Positions 51,668 to 60,118 of a DNA stretch of 64,000 nt are shown piece by piece (the stretch's first letter is position 1; each line of letters opens with the position of its first letter). The DNA is taken from assembly GCF_002929275.1 (NCBI RefSeq), contig NZ_PJIK01000012.1:62001-126000 (forward strand), written 5' to 3'. The position numbers were made by a program, and so were the translations under genes. This DNA is from Arthrobacter sp. ZGTC131 (lineage in GTDB: Bacteria > Actinomycetota > Actinomycetes > Actinomycetales > Micrococcaceae). The notes below the pieces were generated by a model. It saw only the letters and a list, made by a program, of their open reading frames with translations, searched no databases and was not told where the DNA came from.

Positions 51668-53047
51668 TCAGTTCTTGATGTCGAACTCGTCGGCTGCAAC
51701 TGCTTCCTCGCCGACCGCGGACGGCGTGCCAGGCTTCACATGGCCTTCAGGACGCTTGCGCGCGTAGAGGAAGGTGGCCACCGCTGTGATGCCCAGGCAG
51801 GCCGAGAGGAACACCAGGCCCGAACGGTTGTCGCCCGTGGCGTCGTTGAACAGGCCCACGGCGTACGGAGCCACGAAGCCGCCCAGGTTGCCCAGCGAGT
51901 TCACCATGGCCAGGCCGGCTGCCGCAGCCGCGCCCACCAGGGCTGTCGAGGGCATCGCCAGGAACGGTGCGATGGCCGAGTAGATGCCCATGGCGGCCAG
52001 TGTCAGGGCGATCAGGGCCAGGATGGCGTTGACCTGCACGAGGTAGCCGGCGGCCAGGAGGCCAATGGCCGCCATCACCATGCTGATGCTGGCGTGCATG
52101 ACCCGGTTGCCGGTGCGGTCGGAGCGGCGGCCCCAGAAGTACACGAAGACGGCCGCGATGGTGTACGGAATGGCCACGATGAAGCCAACTTCGGTGGTGG
52201 TGAACCTGCCCAGGGCGGCAACGATGGTCGGCATCCACAGGCCCAGGCCGTAGATGCCGCAGACCAGGCCGAAGTACAGGGCCGAGTAGGCGATTGTCCG
52301 CTTATCCTTCAGGCCGGCGAGGAAGTGGTGCGGCTGGCCCTTCTGCTTGTGCGCCAGTTCCTCGTCCATGGTCCGGGTCAGCCATTCGCGCTCGTCGTCG
52401 GCCAGCCAGCGGGCGTGGCTTGGGCGGTCGGTCATCAGGACCGGCGTGAGCAGGCCGAGGAGGATGGCGGGGATGCCTTCGATGATGTACAGCCACTGCC
52501 ACCCGTGGAGGCCCCAGATGCCGTCCATCTGCAGGAGCAGCCCGGAGACAGGGGCGCCCAGGGCGTTGGAGATCGGCTGCGCCAGGATGAAGATGCCCAG
52601 CACGGTGACGCGCTGCGCGGCCGGGAACCACAGCGTGAGGTAGAACAGCATGGCCGGGAAGAACCCTGCCTCGGCAGCGCCCAGCAGGAAACGGATGATG
52701 TAGAACGTGACTTCGCCATTGACCAGTGCCATGGCCGTGGCGAAGATGCCCCAGGAGATCAGGATGCGGGCAATCCACTTCCGCGCTCCAAATTTGTACA
52801 TGCCAGCGTTGCTGGGGATCTCCAGCAAGGCATAGCCGAGGAAAAAGATGCCAGCACCGAGGCCATACGCGGCAGCGCTGAGGCCGATGTCCTCGCTCAT
52901 GGTCAGCTTCGCGAAACCGACGTTGTTCCGGTCCAGATAGGCGATGAAGTAGAGCAGAACGATGAGCGGCATGAGGCGGTTACGCACCTTCCGCAGCGTT
53001 CTCTGGCCTAGCTCGTCCAGCTGGTTCGCAGGATTCATGGACGACAT
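51668..53047 (-). CDS. MFS transporter (anion:cation symporter type)
   Basis: A 459-residue, twelve-helix major-facilitator protein of the ACS family (galactonate, glucarate, tartrate, phthalate carriers). The start is VRNRLMPLIVLLYFIAYLDRNNVGFAKLTM (about 21-50), with the family's FIAYLDRNNVGFA signature. Further landmarks are GAAEAGFFPAMLFYLTLWFP (about 139-158) and WLYIIEGIPAILLGL. A charged C-terminal tail follows. The substrate is probably an organic or sugar acid, given the downstream SDR and the convergent four-carbon-acid enzymes. GAGGTG precedes the ATG; a palindrome lies in its promoter region. Confidence 0.93.
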   Translation of the reverse strand: MSSMNPANQLDELGQRTLRKVRNRLMPLIVLLYFIAYLDRNNVGFAKLTMSEDIGLSAAAYGLGAGIFFLGYALLEIPSNAGMYKFGARKWIARILISWGIFATAMALVNGEVTFYIIRFLLGAAEAGFFPAMLFYLTLWFPAAQRVTVLGIFILAQPISNALGAPVSGLLLQMDGIWGLHGWQWLYIIEGIPAILLGLLTPVLMTDRPSHARWLADDEREWLTRTMDEELAHKQKGQPHHFLAGLKDKRTIAYSALYFGLVCGIYGLGLWMPTIVAALGRFTTTEVGFIVAIPYTIAAVFVYFWGRRSDRTGNRVMHASISMVMAAIGLLAAGYLVQVNAILALIALTLAAMGIYSAIAPFLAMPSTALVGAAAAAGLAMVNSLGNLGGFVAPYAVGLFNDATGDNRSGLVFLSACLGITAVATFLYARKRPEGHVKPGTPSAVGEEAVAADEFDIKN

Positions 53048-53080
53048 GGTGCACCTCGCTTTAGGAACGGGCCCGCCGGG

Positions 53081-53095
53081 GTTCCGCAGCGGAAC
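53081..53095. promoter_or_regulatory. Perfect palindrome upstream of the MFS gene
   Basis: GTTCCGCAGCGGAAC is a 7-1-7 perfect palindrome 34 bases before the MFS start codon, flanked by TAAGG/AAACC-type AT-rich DNA that may hold the promoter. Its form resembles IclR-type sites; no IclR gene is in the window. It differs from the dyads at 48254-48291, so the two units may have different regulators. Confidence 0.55.
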
Positions 53096-53181
53096 AGTTA
53101 AGGTTTACCACTCTGCAACCTAATAGTCACCATGCTTACCAACTACACTTTTGGCGCCATCCCGGGGGTCGGAAGGCCGTT

Positions 53182-54234
53182 TCAGCGCCCGGACTGCAGC
53201 CAGTCCAGGAGCCGTTCCAAAGGCCAGGTAGTGATGATCCGGTCCGCTGGCACACCGTTCAGCTCCGCGCGTTCCGCTCCGTATTGCAGGAAGTCGAGCT
53301 GGCCAGGGGCGTGGGCGTCACTGTCGATGCTGAACAGGCAGCCGGCGTCGAGCGCCAGCTGCATGAGGTTGTCCGGTGGATCCTGCCGCTCGGGCCGGGA
53401 ATTGATCTCGACGGCGACCCCCGCCTCTGCGCACGCCGCGAACACCCGCTCGGCGTCGAATTCAGATTCCGGACGGGTCCCCCGCGATCCTTGCAGCAGG
53501 CGTCCCGTGCAGTGGCCCAGAACATTCGTGTGGGGATCGCCGATGCCGGCGAGCATCCTGTCCGTCATGGTGCGGCGGTCCGAGCGGAGCTTGGAGTGCA
53601 CGCTGGCCACCACCACGTCCAGCCTGTCCAGCATGTCCGGTGCCTGGTCCAGCTCACCGTTCTCCAGAATGTCCACCTCGATGCCGCTCAGCAGCCTGAA
53701 GCCTCCGGCCCCGTCCTGATTCACCCGGGCATCGTTCACTGAGCCCTCATTCCACCGGGCCACGACGTCGAGCTGTTCGCTGAGCCGCTCGGCGCTCAGC
53801 CCGTTGGCAATCTTGAGGTTGGGCGAATGGTCTGTCAGGGCGAGGTATTCGCGGCCCAGGAGCCGGGCGGCGTCGGCCATCTGCTCAATCGGAGACCCGC
53901 CGTCGGACCAGTCGCTGTGGCTGTGCAAATCTCCCCGGAGCAGCGGGCGCAGTCCGTTACCGCCGGCTGCAAGGGGTTTCGCGCCGCTCTGCCTCAGCTT
54001 CTCCAGATAGTCGGGCACAGCGCCGTCCACCGCCTGCCGGATGACCTGGAACGTGGTGTCCCCGATCCCCTTCGTCCGCTTCAGCCGGCCGTCCCGGGCC
54101 CGTTCGGCAAGGTCGTCCGGGTCCACGCCGCCGATGATGCCGGCAGCTCTCCGGAAGGCCTGGACCTTGAACGTTGGCGCGGCCCCGCGCTCCAGCCAGA
54201 ATGCGATCTCATTCAGGGCGTCAACGGCATCCAT
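53182..54234 (-). CDS. PHP-domain phosphoesterase with helix-hairpin-helix N-terminus
   Basis: A 350-residue protein resembling the C-terminal half of bacterial PolX without the polymerase core. Residues 1-85 have HhH-like helices (FWLERGAAPTFKVQAFRRAA, then LKRTKGIGDTTFQVIRQAVD). The PHP domain (about 100-345) holds the metal ligands in DLHSHSDWSDGG, ALTDHS, GIEVDIL, VVASVHS, GHCTGRLL and SIDSDAHAP. It could hydrolyse a phosphoester such as histidinol phosphate or a DNA 3' end. GGAAGGGG is just before the ATG. Upstream of the MFS operon, same strand, but separated by 134 bases. Confidence 0.9.
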   Translation of the reverse strand: MDAVDALNEIAFWLERGAAPTFKVQAFRRAAGIIGGVDPDDLAERARDGRLKRTKGIGDTTFQVIRQAVDGAVPDYLEKLRQSGAKPLAAGGNGLRPLLRGDLHSHSDWSDGGSPIEQMADAARLLGREYLALTDHSPNLKIANGLSAERLSEQLDVVARWNEGSVNDARVNQDGAGGFRLLSGIEVDILENGELDQAPDMLDRLDVVVASVHSKLRSDRRTMTDRMLAGIGDPHTNVLGHCTGRLLQGSRGTRPESEFDAERVFAACAEAGVAVEINSRPERQDPPDNLMQLALDAGCLFSIDSDAHAPGQLDFLQYGAERAELNGVPADRIITTWPLERLLDWLQSGR

Positions 54235-54261
54235 TCGTTCCCCTTCCCGGCCGCTCCGGCG

Positions 54262-54660
54262 TCACGATACAGCTGGGGGTCCGTCCTGGTGCAGCTGGAC
54301 GAAGTTGCCGCAGCCGTCGTCGAACACGGCAGAGATCCCGTACGGATTCTCGGACGGCTCGCCCTGGAACCTGACGCCCGCCGCGGTGAGCCGCTGGTGC
54401 TCGGCCCGCACGTCTGGAACGCCGAACACGATTGCCGGGAGTCCTGCGCCGTGAAGTCCGTTCATGTACGCCGCCGCGATCGGGTTGTCACTCGGTTCGA
54501 GAAGCAGGCCAGCGCTGCCGGCGTCGGAACCGGGATCCTTGATGATGAACAGGTTGTGCTCGGGCATGGCCGTGAGCGTTTCGAAGCCGAGGGTCTCCGT
54601 ATAGAAGGTGTGGGCCGCGGCCGGGTCCTGGACATGGATGCTGCACATTTTGAGTCGCAT
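54262..54660 (-). CDS. VOC-family (glyoxalase/dioxygenase fold) protein
   Basis: A 132-residue vicinal-oxygen-chelate fold: SIHVQDPAAAHTFYTETLGFE (first module strand-helix, His), LFIIKDPGSDAGSAGLLLEP, and the second module FGVPDVRAEHQRLTAAGVRFQGEPSENPYGISAVFDDGCGNFVQLHQ with a metal-type His/Glu near the end. Possible roles are glyoxalase, dioxygenase or drug-binding; the motifs do not decide. The ATG at 54660 is the natural domain start; the upstream extension is unsupported. It lies 27 bases from the PHP gene, which may be co-transcribed. Confidence 0.88.
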   Translation of the reverse strand: MRLKMCSIHVQDPAAAHTFYTETLGFETLTAMPEHNLFIIKDPGSDAGSAGLLLEPSDNPIAAAYMNGLHGAGLPAIVFGVPDVRAEHQRLTAAGVRFQGEPSENPYGISAVFDDGCGNFVQLHQDGPPAVS

Positions 54661-54823
54661 GCGGCCAACGCTACGCCGCGTGGCGCCGGCTGCAAACCGT
54701 ACACACCGGCGGCTATTGCCCGCGTGGCAAACATCGTGTGTCCGGGAAGCTGGACCCAAAACTGGCTCTAAGAATGAATCATCTGGCTTTCAGGTTGAGA
54801 TTGCCGCGAATCGGAGAGAGGGG

Positions 54824-56227
54824 GTGACAGCCGCGGATATGGTGACAGGCATGGAATCAGTTCTGAAAATTGCACGGCGTTGGGGCGCCCCCGTGGCGGC
54901 CGTCATCTTCTTCTCCCTCTGGTGTGTCGCTGAGGCCGGCCGCATGGGAGGGTCCTGGCTGACATGGTCAGGGAACTGGCCACTGGCCCTGATGACATTG
55001 GCGGTTGCCACCGCCTCGTGGAAACCGCTGGTGTCTCTGGGGTTCACGGCCGCGCTGCTCGCCGCGCAGTTGAGCTATTCCATCCCGGCAATGGCATCCA
55101 ATCACTGGGCCATCTACATCGGCTCATTCGTCGCTCTGGGCTTCATCCTGTGGACAGCCCCGCCTCGGATGCGGTTCATCGCTGCGGGCGCGAACGTGGC
55201 CGCCGCTGCCATCATGGCGTTCCTGATGCTCTCGTGGAGGTACGGCGGCGGTGTCGGCTGGTACCCCCCTGCGTACGCCGGCGACCGGTGGATGCTGCAG
55301 GACTATGGCTGGCAGCTGTTTGCGCTCCTCCTGCTAATCGCCGGGGCCTGCGCCGCCATCGGACTTCTACTCGCCCTATATCAGGAACGGGGCAGTCTGT
55401 TCCGGGCCCGGGAACAGGCCCAGAGCAGCCTGAAGGAAACCGAGGTCGACCTGATCGTGGAGCAGGAACGGACGCGCATCGCCAGGGATCTTCACGACGT
55501 CCTCGCCCATTCCCTGGCTGTCATTGCGGCGCAGGCTGACGGAACCCGCTACCTCAGCAAGGGCCAGCCCGCAGCCGTCCTTAACGCCCTTGACACCATC
55601 GCCCGGTCAGCTCGCAGCGCACTCGTGGATGCCCAACGCGTGATCGAGGGAGTCCGTGATGACGGCATGGTGACGCCCCAGCCCCGGCTGAGCGATGTCA
55701 AGCCGCTGATCGAAGGCATGCAGCGCGGCAGTTTGAACATCCACTCCAGCGAGTCTGGGACGCCCGTGGAGCTCTCGACGGGCCAGCAGGTGGCGGTTTT
55801 CCGGATCGTCCAGGAGTGCCTGACCAATGCCCTCAAACACGGCGGCCGCGGCACGGATGTGCGGCTCCACTTCGACTGGACCGGGCCCGGCCTCGCCCTG
55901 CACGTCGCCTCGGAAATTGCACCCATCGATCAGGAAAGCGCCGATGATCCAGTCCTGCCCCGGGTCGGGCGCGGACTTCCCGGCATGCGCGAACGCGCCC
56001 ACCTCGCCGGAGGCTGGCTGACAGCCGGACCAGACGGCGAGCACTTCCGGGTGACGGTCTTCATCCCCTACGGAACCCGCGAAACCCACCCCGGCAACGA
56101 GACATCGCGCGCTGATGCGGAGGGCTCCCTCACCGAGATTGCCGGCTCGGAAGCCCATACAGTGCCAGCCGGAGCAGGCTTGGCGCGGCAGGCAGCGGCT
56201 GGACCGGAACCGATCGACCGTGGCTGA
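54824..56227 (+). CDS. NarL-type sensor histidine kinase
   Basis: A 467-residue membrane kinase. The N-terminal about 195 residues have five or six membrane helices and short loops, so the signal may be intramembrane. The HisKA_3 segment is ERTRIARDLHDVLAHSLAVIAAQADG with the phospho-His in RDLHD. The ATPase domain has IVQECLTNALKHG (N box) and RVGRGLPGMRERAHLAGG (G box). I choose GTG 54824 because GGAGAG is 5 bases upstream; ATG 54839 and 54851 are alternatives. The stop overlaps the regulator start by 8 bases, so the two are co-translated. Confidence 0.92.
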   Translation: MTAADMVTGMESVLKIARRWGAPVAAVIFFSLWCVAEAGRMGGSWLTWSGNWPLALMTLAVATASWKPLVSLGFTAALLAAQLSYSIPAMASNHWAIYIGSFVALGFILWTAPPRMRFIAAGANVAAAAIMAFLMLSWRYGGGVGWYPPAYAGDRWMLQDYGWQLFALLLLIAGACAAIGLLLALYQERGSLFRAREQAQSSLKETEVDLIVEQERTRIARDLHDVLAHSLAVIAAQADGTRYLSKGQPAAVLNALDTIARSARSALVDAQRVIEGVRDDGMVTPQPRLSDVKPLIEGMQRGSLNIHSSESGTPVELSTGQQVAVFRIVQECLTNALKHGGRGTDVRLHFDWTGPGLALHVASEIAPIDQESADDPVLPRVGRGLPGMRERAHLAGGWLTAGPDGEHFRVTVFIPYGTRETHPGNETSRADAEGSLTEIAGSEAHTVPAGAGLARQAAAGPEPIDRG

Positions 56228-56903
56228 TGCGGGCGCACGCGTCACCGTTGCCTTGGTGGATGACCAGCCCCTGTTCCGTGCGGGCATCCGCATGCTCATA
56301 GAGAGTCAAGAGGACATGGAGCTCTCCGGCGAGGCAGGCGACGGGGAACAGGCCGTAACGTTGGCCGCCGACCGGCGCCCAGACGTCATGCTGATGGACC
56401 TGCGCATGCCCGTCCTTGATGGCGTCGAAGCCACCCGGAGGATCGTGCAGCACGCCGAAGCGGCGGGCACGGACAAGCCTAGAATCATCGCATTGACCAC
56501 TTTCAACAGGGATCAGGCCGTGGTGCAGGCGGTCCAGGCCGGGGCCAGCGGGTATCTGCTCAAGAGCGCGGAACCGGAATTCCTGCTGGCAGCCATCCGC
56601 ACCGTTCACTCCGGATACTCCGTCGTCGCGCCAGGATCCATTCACTCCCTCTTTGAACATGCCGCACGCAGCGCTCCCGCCATGGGGCCGGACTTGTCCG
56701 TCCTGGACGTTCTCTCCGTGCGGGAGCGGGACGTCTTTCTGCTCGCGGCCAAGGGCTTGAGCAACGGCGAAATGGCGGAGAGCCTGTTCGTCTCCGAAGC
56801 CACTGTCAAAACTCATCTGCGCAGTGTGCTGGACAAGCTGGAGCTCCGCACCCGGCTCCAGCTAGTTGCCTTCGCCTATGAACGCCGTCTACTGGGCAAC
56901 TGA
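56220..56903 (+). CDS. NarL/FixJ-family response regulator
   Basis: A 227-residue regulator. The receiver has VALVDDQPLFRAGIRML, the phospho-acceptor Asp60 in VMLMDLRMPVLDG, Thr in IALTTF and Lys in GYLLKSAEPE. The LuxR-type DNA-binding domain (about 162-225) has LSVRERDVFLLAAKGLSNGEMAESLFVSEATVKTHL. The GTG at 56220 lies inside the end of the kinase gene, giving a coupled two-component pair whose targets are unknown. Convergent with the alpha/beta hydrolase; the 75-base gap shows no obvious terminator. Confidence 0.94.
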   Translation: MADAGARVTVALVDDQPLFRAGIRMLIESQEDMELSGEAGDGEQAVTLAADRRPDVMLMDLRMPVLDGVEATRRIVQHAEAAGTDKPRIIALTTFNRDQAVVQAVQAGASGYLLKSAEPEFLLAAIRTVHSGYSVVAPGSIHSLFEHAARSAPAMGPDLSVLDVLSVRERDVFLLAAKGLSNGEMAESLFVSEATVKTHLRSVLDKLELRTRLQLVAFAYERRLLGN

Positions 56904-56978
56904 ACGGGCACGTGGCCGCAACTGCGCAGACAACGCTCCAGCCCCACTCCCGAAGGCGCTGACTGCTGAGCGGAAGCG

Positions 56979-57824
56979 CTAAACGTCGGCCCAGCCGGTG
57001 GGCGCGGGTGCATCGAGGAACGTGATCACGACGTCGCGCACGAGGTTGGTCCGCGCGAGCCCGAAGAAGTGCGTCGTGCCGGGGAACACCGCGAGCTGCG
57101 ACGCGGGCACACCCTCGAAGTCGCCGTTCACATCTCCCCCGCGCAGTTGGAGGAACTTCACCGCGTGGTCGAGCTTGACCATGTCGCAGTCGCCCACCGT
57201 GAAGAGCGTGGGGGCGGCGATTCCGCGGATCTCGTCGTCGCTCCATCCGGCCTCGCCCGCGCCGTAGCGCGCGAGCTTGTCGAGCAGGCCCTGCAAATGC
57301 TCGCGATCGGGATGCGGCGACACGGCTAGGTAGCGTTCCTCCATCGGGGTTCCCGCGATCATGTCCACCGTCATCTCCGCGACCGCCTCGGCGTTGCCGC
57401 CACGGTCGCCCTCTGGCCGGAACGACACCGACGAAACGACGAGCTTGCGCACAAGTTCTGGGTGGCGGATCGCGAGGTCCAGCGCGACCGCACCGCCGAC
57501 GCTGAACCCGAACACGTCGACGTTATGGACACCGAGGTGCTCGAGAAGCCCGATGACATCGGATGCCAGGTCAGAAGTGCCCAGCGGCCGATCGATGTCG
57601 TTGGTGCGTCCGTGCCCTTGGAAGTCCGTGGCGATCACCCTGCGCCCGGCCGACAAGCTCGGGATCAGCGCGCCGAACTGCTGCTCGATGTCGAAGAGCC
57701 CGCCGTGCAGGAGCAACAGCGGGGTGCCGCCATCGCCGCCGTCGCCGTGCAACTCGTAATACATCTGGAGCCCATTGACCGACGCGTATCCGGCTTCGGG
57801 TGCGGCTGCCGTCTGGTCAGTCAT
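56979..57824 (-). CDS. Alpha/beta hydrolase
   Basis: A 281-residue cytosolic hydrolase: oxyanion block LLLLHGGLFDIEQQF (about 35-49), ATDFQGHGRT, nucleophile elbow VFGFSVGGAVALDLA (Ser in GFSVGG), acid in TVGDCDMVKLDHAV and His in FPGTTHFFGLARTNLV. Close to haloperoxidase/3-oxoadipate enol-lactone hydrolase types. Its codon use (frequent GAGC/TCG, less GGC-rich) looks somewhat different from neighbours by eye, but I could not measure it. Alone on its strand. Gap 57825-58066 holds no supportable gene. Confidence 0.9.
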   Translation of the reverse strand: MTDQTAAAPEAGYASVNGLQMYYELHGDGGDGGTPLLLLHGGLFDIEQQFGALIPSLSAGRRVIATDFQGHGRTNDIDRPLGTSDLASDVIGLLEHLGVHNVDVFGFSVGGAVALDLAIRHPELVRKLVVSSVSFRPEGDRGGNAEAVAEMTVDMIAGTPMEERYLAVSPHPDREHLQGLLDKLARYGAGEAGWSDDEIRGIAAPTLFTVGDCDMVKLDHAVKFLQLRGGDVNGDFEGVPASQLAVFPGTTHFFGLARTNLVRDVVITFLDAPAPTGWADV

Positions 57825-58066
57825 CCACGAGCCTCCTCTGGCCTACGCGTGCGTCTTGTCCTCAATCCTGACACTGCACACGGTGCGCCGGCCAGTGCTT
57901 GACAGAGACAACCGGGCCGATCGTCTAGTTCATGAGTCGCCGCCGGAACGGCTCCGGAATGAGCTCGCCGCTAGCCTACGCAGACTGCTTGACCTGTGCG
58001 GCCGCAGGGGCTGGAATTGAAGCAGCCCGAATTACCGGGCAGGGCCCGTCGCTTGGAGGTGCTGTG

Positions 58067-58702
58067 GTGCCCGCCGTATCCGAAGCGGTCCCGCTGGGAC
58101 CGCTGCAGCTTGTCATCTGGGCCGTGGTGCTGACCGCCGCCGTCGCTTGCACGGTGATCGCCCTCCGGCACCATGCCGGGAAGCCCGACGCCGATGGTTC
58201 AGACCCGCTGTTCTGGGACCTCTTCGGCGGCGCTGCCGTGATTGCCCCGGCCCTGCTCATTCCCGCAGTGGCGTCCCCGCAGGCCGGTCTGGCGCTGGCG
58301 GCAGTCGCCGTCACAAGCGGCGTTGCCGCCTATCGCGGCAGCCCGCGGATCCTGGACTGGTATGGCGCCCGGCGCCAGCGGCGCCTGGACATCCCGCAGC
58401 GCGAGGCCGCCGTCGAGCTCCACAATGCGGTCCTTAGCCGCTGGCGGCGCTACGAGCTGGACCCCGCGTTGGCCATCGGTTACCCGGACATGGCGGACGT
58501 GGCCAGGCCGGAAACCTCGGCATTCGTGAAGGCGATGCGGGAGGCGGAGATGCTGAGATCCTCATCCGACCCTGGATACGTACCGGCCGTTGCACGGCTG
58601 GAACTCGCGCTGGGCCGCGCCGAAACCGCAGCAGGCGTCCCGGGCGGCGGCGGGCATGGACTAGGGCAACCCCGCGGCACCGAAGCCGCTCCGCAGCCCT
58701 GA
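58067..58702 (+). CDS. Hypothetical membrane protein
   Basis: A 211-residue protein with a short N-terminal tail and two to three membrane helices (about 10-33, LQLVIWAVVLTAAVACTVIAL, and about 54-95, VIAPALLIPAVASPQAGLAL, VAVTSGVAAY). A cytosolic helical region follows (RQRRLDIPQREAAVELHNAVLSRWRRYELDPALAIGYPDMADVARPETSAFVKAMREAE). No family recognised. The frame is open to 57932, but GGAGG about 7 bases before GTG 58067 decides the start. It converges on the lipoprotein gene. Confidence 0.65.
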   Translation: MPAVSEAVPLGPLQLVIWAVVLTAAVACTVIALRHHAGKPDADGSDPLFWDLFGGAAVIAPALLIPAVASPQAGLALAAVAVTSGVAAYRGSPRILDWYGARRQRRLDIPQREAAVELHNAVLSRWRRYELDPALAIGYPDMADVARPETSAFVKAMREAEMLRSSSDPGYVPAVARLELALGRAETAAGVPGGGGHGLGQPRGTEAAPQP

Positions 58703-58737
58703 ACCTGCCGGGTGCCCTGCCCGCGGCAGACCGGCCG

Positions 58738-59160
58738 TCAGCCCGTTCCGATCTGGCCGACCATCCAGAGTGCGCCCTTGGCGCCGTCGCGTTCTGTCCA
58801 CGTGTCCCGGAACGAGTCGGCACCGCCCCCGCCGATGGCAAGGGGCTCTCCCGAACGCGCCACAACGTTCTTGCCGGCGTCGAGGATTTCGAAGGACTTC
58901 GAATCGCCTTTGACGGTGTACCCCTGAGGCCATACGGGGGTAGTCACCAAATCTCCGGCCGTCTTCGTGTGGACGCAGCCGTTTTCGTCAATTGCCAACG
59001 TGCCCCGGTGGAGCGCTTCCATACCGCTCAGCTGGGGTATGTCAGATGTGACGATCCGGAGGGACGAGGAGGATGAACATCCACTGACGGCCGCTGCTAA
59101 AGCCACGGCTGAGCCAAGAATCACCAGTCTTGGCCACTGGGCATCCAGGGGGAGGCGCAA
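58738..59160 (-). CDS. Small lipoprotein, hypothetical
   Basis: A 140-residue predicted lipoprotein: hydrophobic signal (LVILGSAVALAAAVSGC) with lipobox VSGC, Ser-rich tether (CSSSSS), then a compact beta-rich domain (GTLAIDENGCVHTKTAGDLVTTPVWPQGYTVK...). One Cys remains in the mature domain. Family not recognised. It starts 1 base after the stop of the gene at 59162, so the two are an operon. Confidence 0.72.
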   Translation of the reverse strand: MRLPLDAQWPRLVILGSAVALAAAVSGCSSSSSLRIVTSDIPQLSGMEALHRGTLAIDENGCVHTKTAGDLVTTPVWPQGYTVKGDSKSFEILDAGKNVVARSGEPLAIGGGGADSFRDTWTERDGAKGALWMVGQIGTG

Positions 59161-59161
59161 C

Positions 59162-59422
59162 CTACGTACCAGCCGCGTCTTCGAGGGTTGCAGGGGCGAA
59201 CAAGGCGGCAGCCACGTCCTCCCTCAGGAAGTAACTCCGGCGTTCCAGCGGTTCCAGGCTGCCGCGCACGACGTAATAGCCCCTGCCTTCTCCGGGCCCG
59301 CCGGCAGCGCGGTCAATGGCATCGATCAGTTCCTTGTCCAACGGGAAATCCGGCCCGCGTTCCTGCAGCAAGGCAAGGTCTTCCGGTAGCAGTGAACTGA
59401 TCATTCCGTGGATATCCGGCAT
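59162..59422 (-). CDS. Small hypothetical protein (86 aa)
   Basis: Acidic and helical, with ISSLLPEDLALLQERGPDF and RRSYFLREDVAAALFAPATLEDA as the conserved-looking parts. No known domain. The ATG at 59422 is chosen because GAAGG lies 9 bases upstream; the Met at 59431 would touch that site. It is the first gene of a two-gene unit with the lipoprotein at 58738. Confidence 0.6.
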   Translation of the reverse strand: MPDIHGMISSLLPEDLALLQERGPDFPLDKELIDAIDRAAGGPGEGRGYYVVRGSLEPLERRSYFLREDVAAALFAPATLEDAAGT

Positions 59423-59574
59423 GGTCCGCATCCTTCGTCTCGGCAACGCTCCGCTATGGTGACGTCCCCCCGTCGGGCAGAACCGCATGACTAATTCCCC
59501 GGTTCGTCCACCCCGATTGTAAGTGCAGGACAACGGCGCGGCCAGACCTCCTCCCGCAGGCCGGGAGCGGGCCA

Positions 59575-59580
59575 TAGGAT
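59575..59580 (+). promoter_or_regulatory. -10 box of a leaderless promoter
   Basis: TAGGAT followed by exactly 6 bases (GGGCCC) and the ATG at 59587 of the SRPBCC gene. AGGA inside the box could alternatively act as a Shine-Dalgarno. Confidence 0.35.
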
Positions 59581-59586
59581 GGGCCC

Positions 59587-60054
59587 ATGTCAACCTATTC
59601 GGTCACCCGCAGCGCCCTCATCCCCGCCCCCGCTCAGGACGTTTTCCCGCTGGTCAACAATTTCCACGAATGGACCAAATGGTCGCCGTGGGAGGCCGTG
59701 GACCCCAACATGAACCGCACCTACTCGGGCCCGGAATCAGGCGTGGGCGCGAAGTATGCATGGAACGGAAACCGCAAAGCGGGCTCGGGCAACATGGAGA
59801 TCGTCGGCTCGCAGGAACCGGACAACGTCAACATCCGGTTGGAGTTCACCAAGCCGTTCGCGGCAGTCAATCCCACCACCTTTACGTTCGTTCCCGAGGG
59901 CACCGGCACCCGCGTCACCTGGACCATGACCGGCGAGCACAAGGGCATCGGCAGGGTGTTCGGCCTGTTCATGAACATGGACAAGATGGTGGGCGGAGAC
60001 TTCGAAAAGGGCCTGGCCGCGCTGGGCGCCGCCGCGGCATCGCGCAAAGCCTAG
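59587..60054 (+). CDS. SRPBCC family protein
   Basis: A 155-residue START-like fold: TYSVTRSALIPAPAQDVFPLVNNFHEWTKWSPW (1-35), MNRTYSGPESGVGAKYAWNGN, MEIVGSQEPDNVNIRLEFTKPF, VTWTMTGEHKGIGRVFGLF and a C-terminal helix DKMVGGDFEKGLAALGAAA. The FHEWTKWSPW opening is typical of 'polyketide cyclase' proteins whose ligand is unknown. Distinct in sequence from the SRPBCC at 15538. Monocistronic, with a hairpin after it. Confidence 0.92.
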   Translation: MSTYSVTRSALIPAPAQDVFPLVNNFHEWTKWSPWEAVDPNMNRTYSGPESGVGAKYAWNGNRKAGSGNMEIVGSQEPDNVNIRLEFTKPFAAVNPTTFTFVPEGTGTRVTWTMTGEHKGIGRVFGLFMNMDKMVGGDFEKGLAALGAAAASRKA

Positions 60055-60063
60055 GAAGGCATG

Positions 60064-60104
60064 CCGTGATCCGGCACGCCCCCAACGGACGTGCCGGATC
60101 ACGG
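60064..60104. terminator. Bidirectional hairpin between convergent genes
   Basis: A perfect 15-bp stem CCGTGATCCGGCACG / CGTGCCGGATCACGG with an 11-base loop, centred between the SRPBCC and FAH gene ends. No T-run on either side, so its termination strength is uncertain. Confidence 0.6.
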
Positions 60105-60118
60105 ATACTGCGCAAACG

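Noticed and set aside
56979-57824. Horizontal transfer of the alpha/beta hydrolase
   Set aside because: Codon use looks different by eye, but no flanking repeats, integrase or tRNA were seen and I could not compute a bias.
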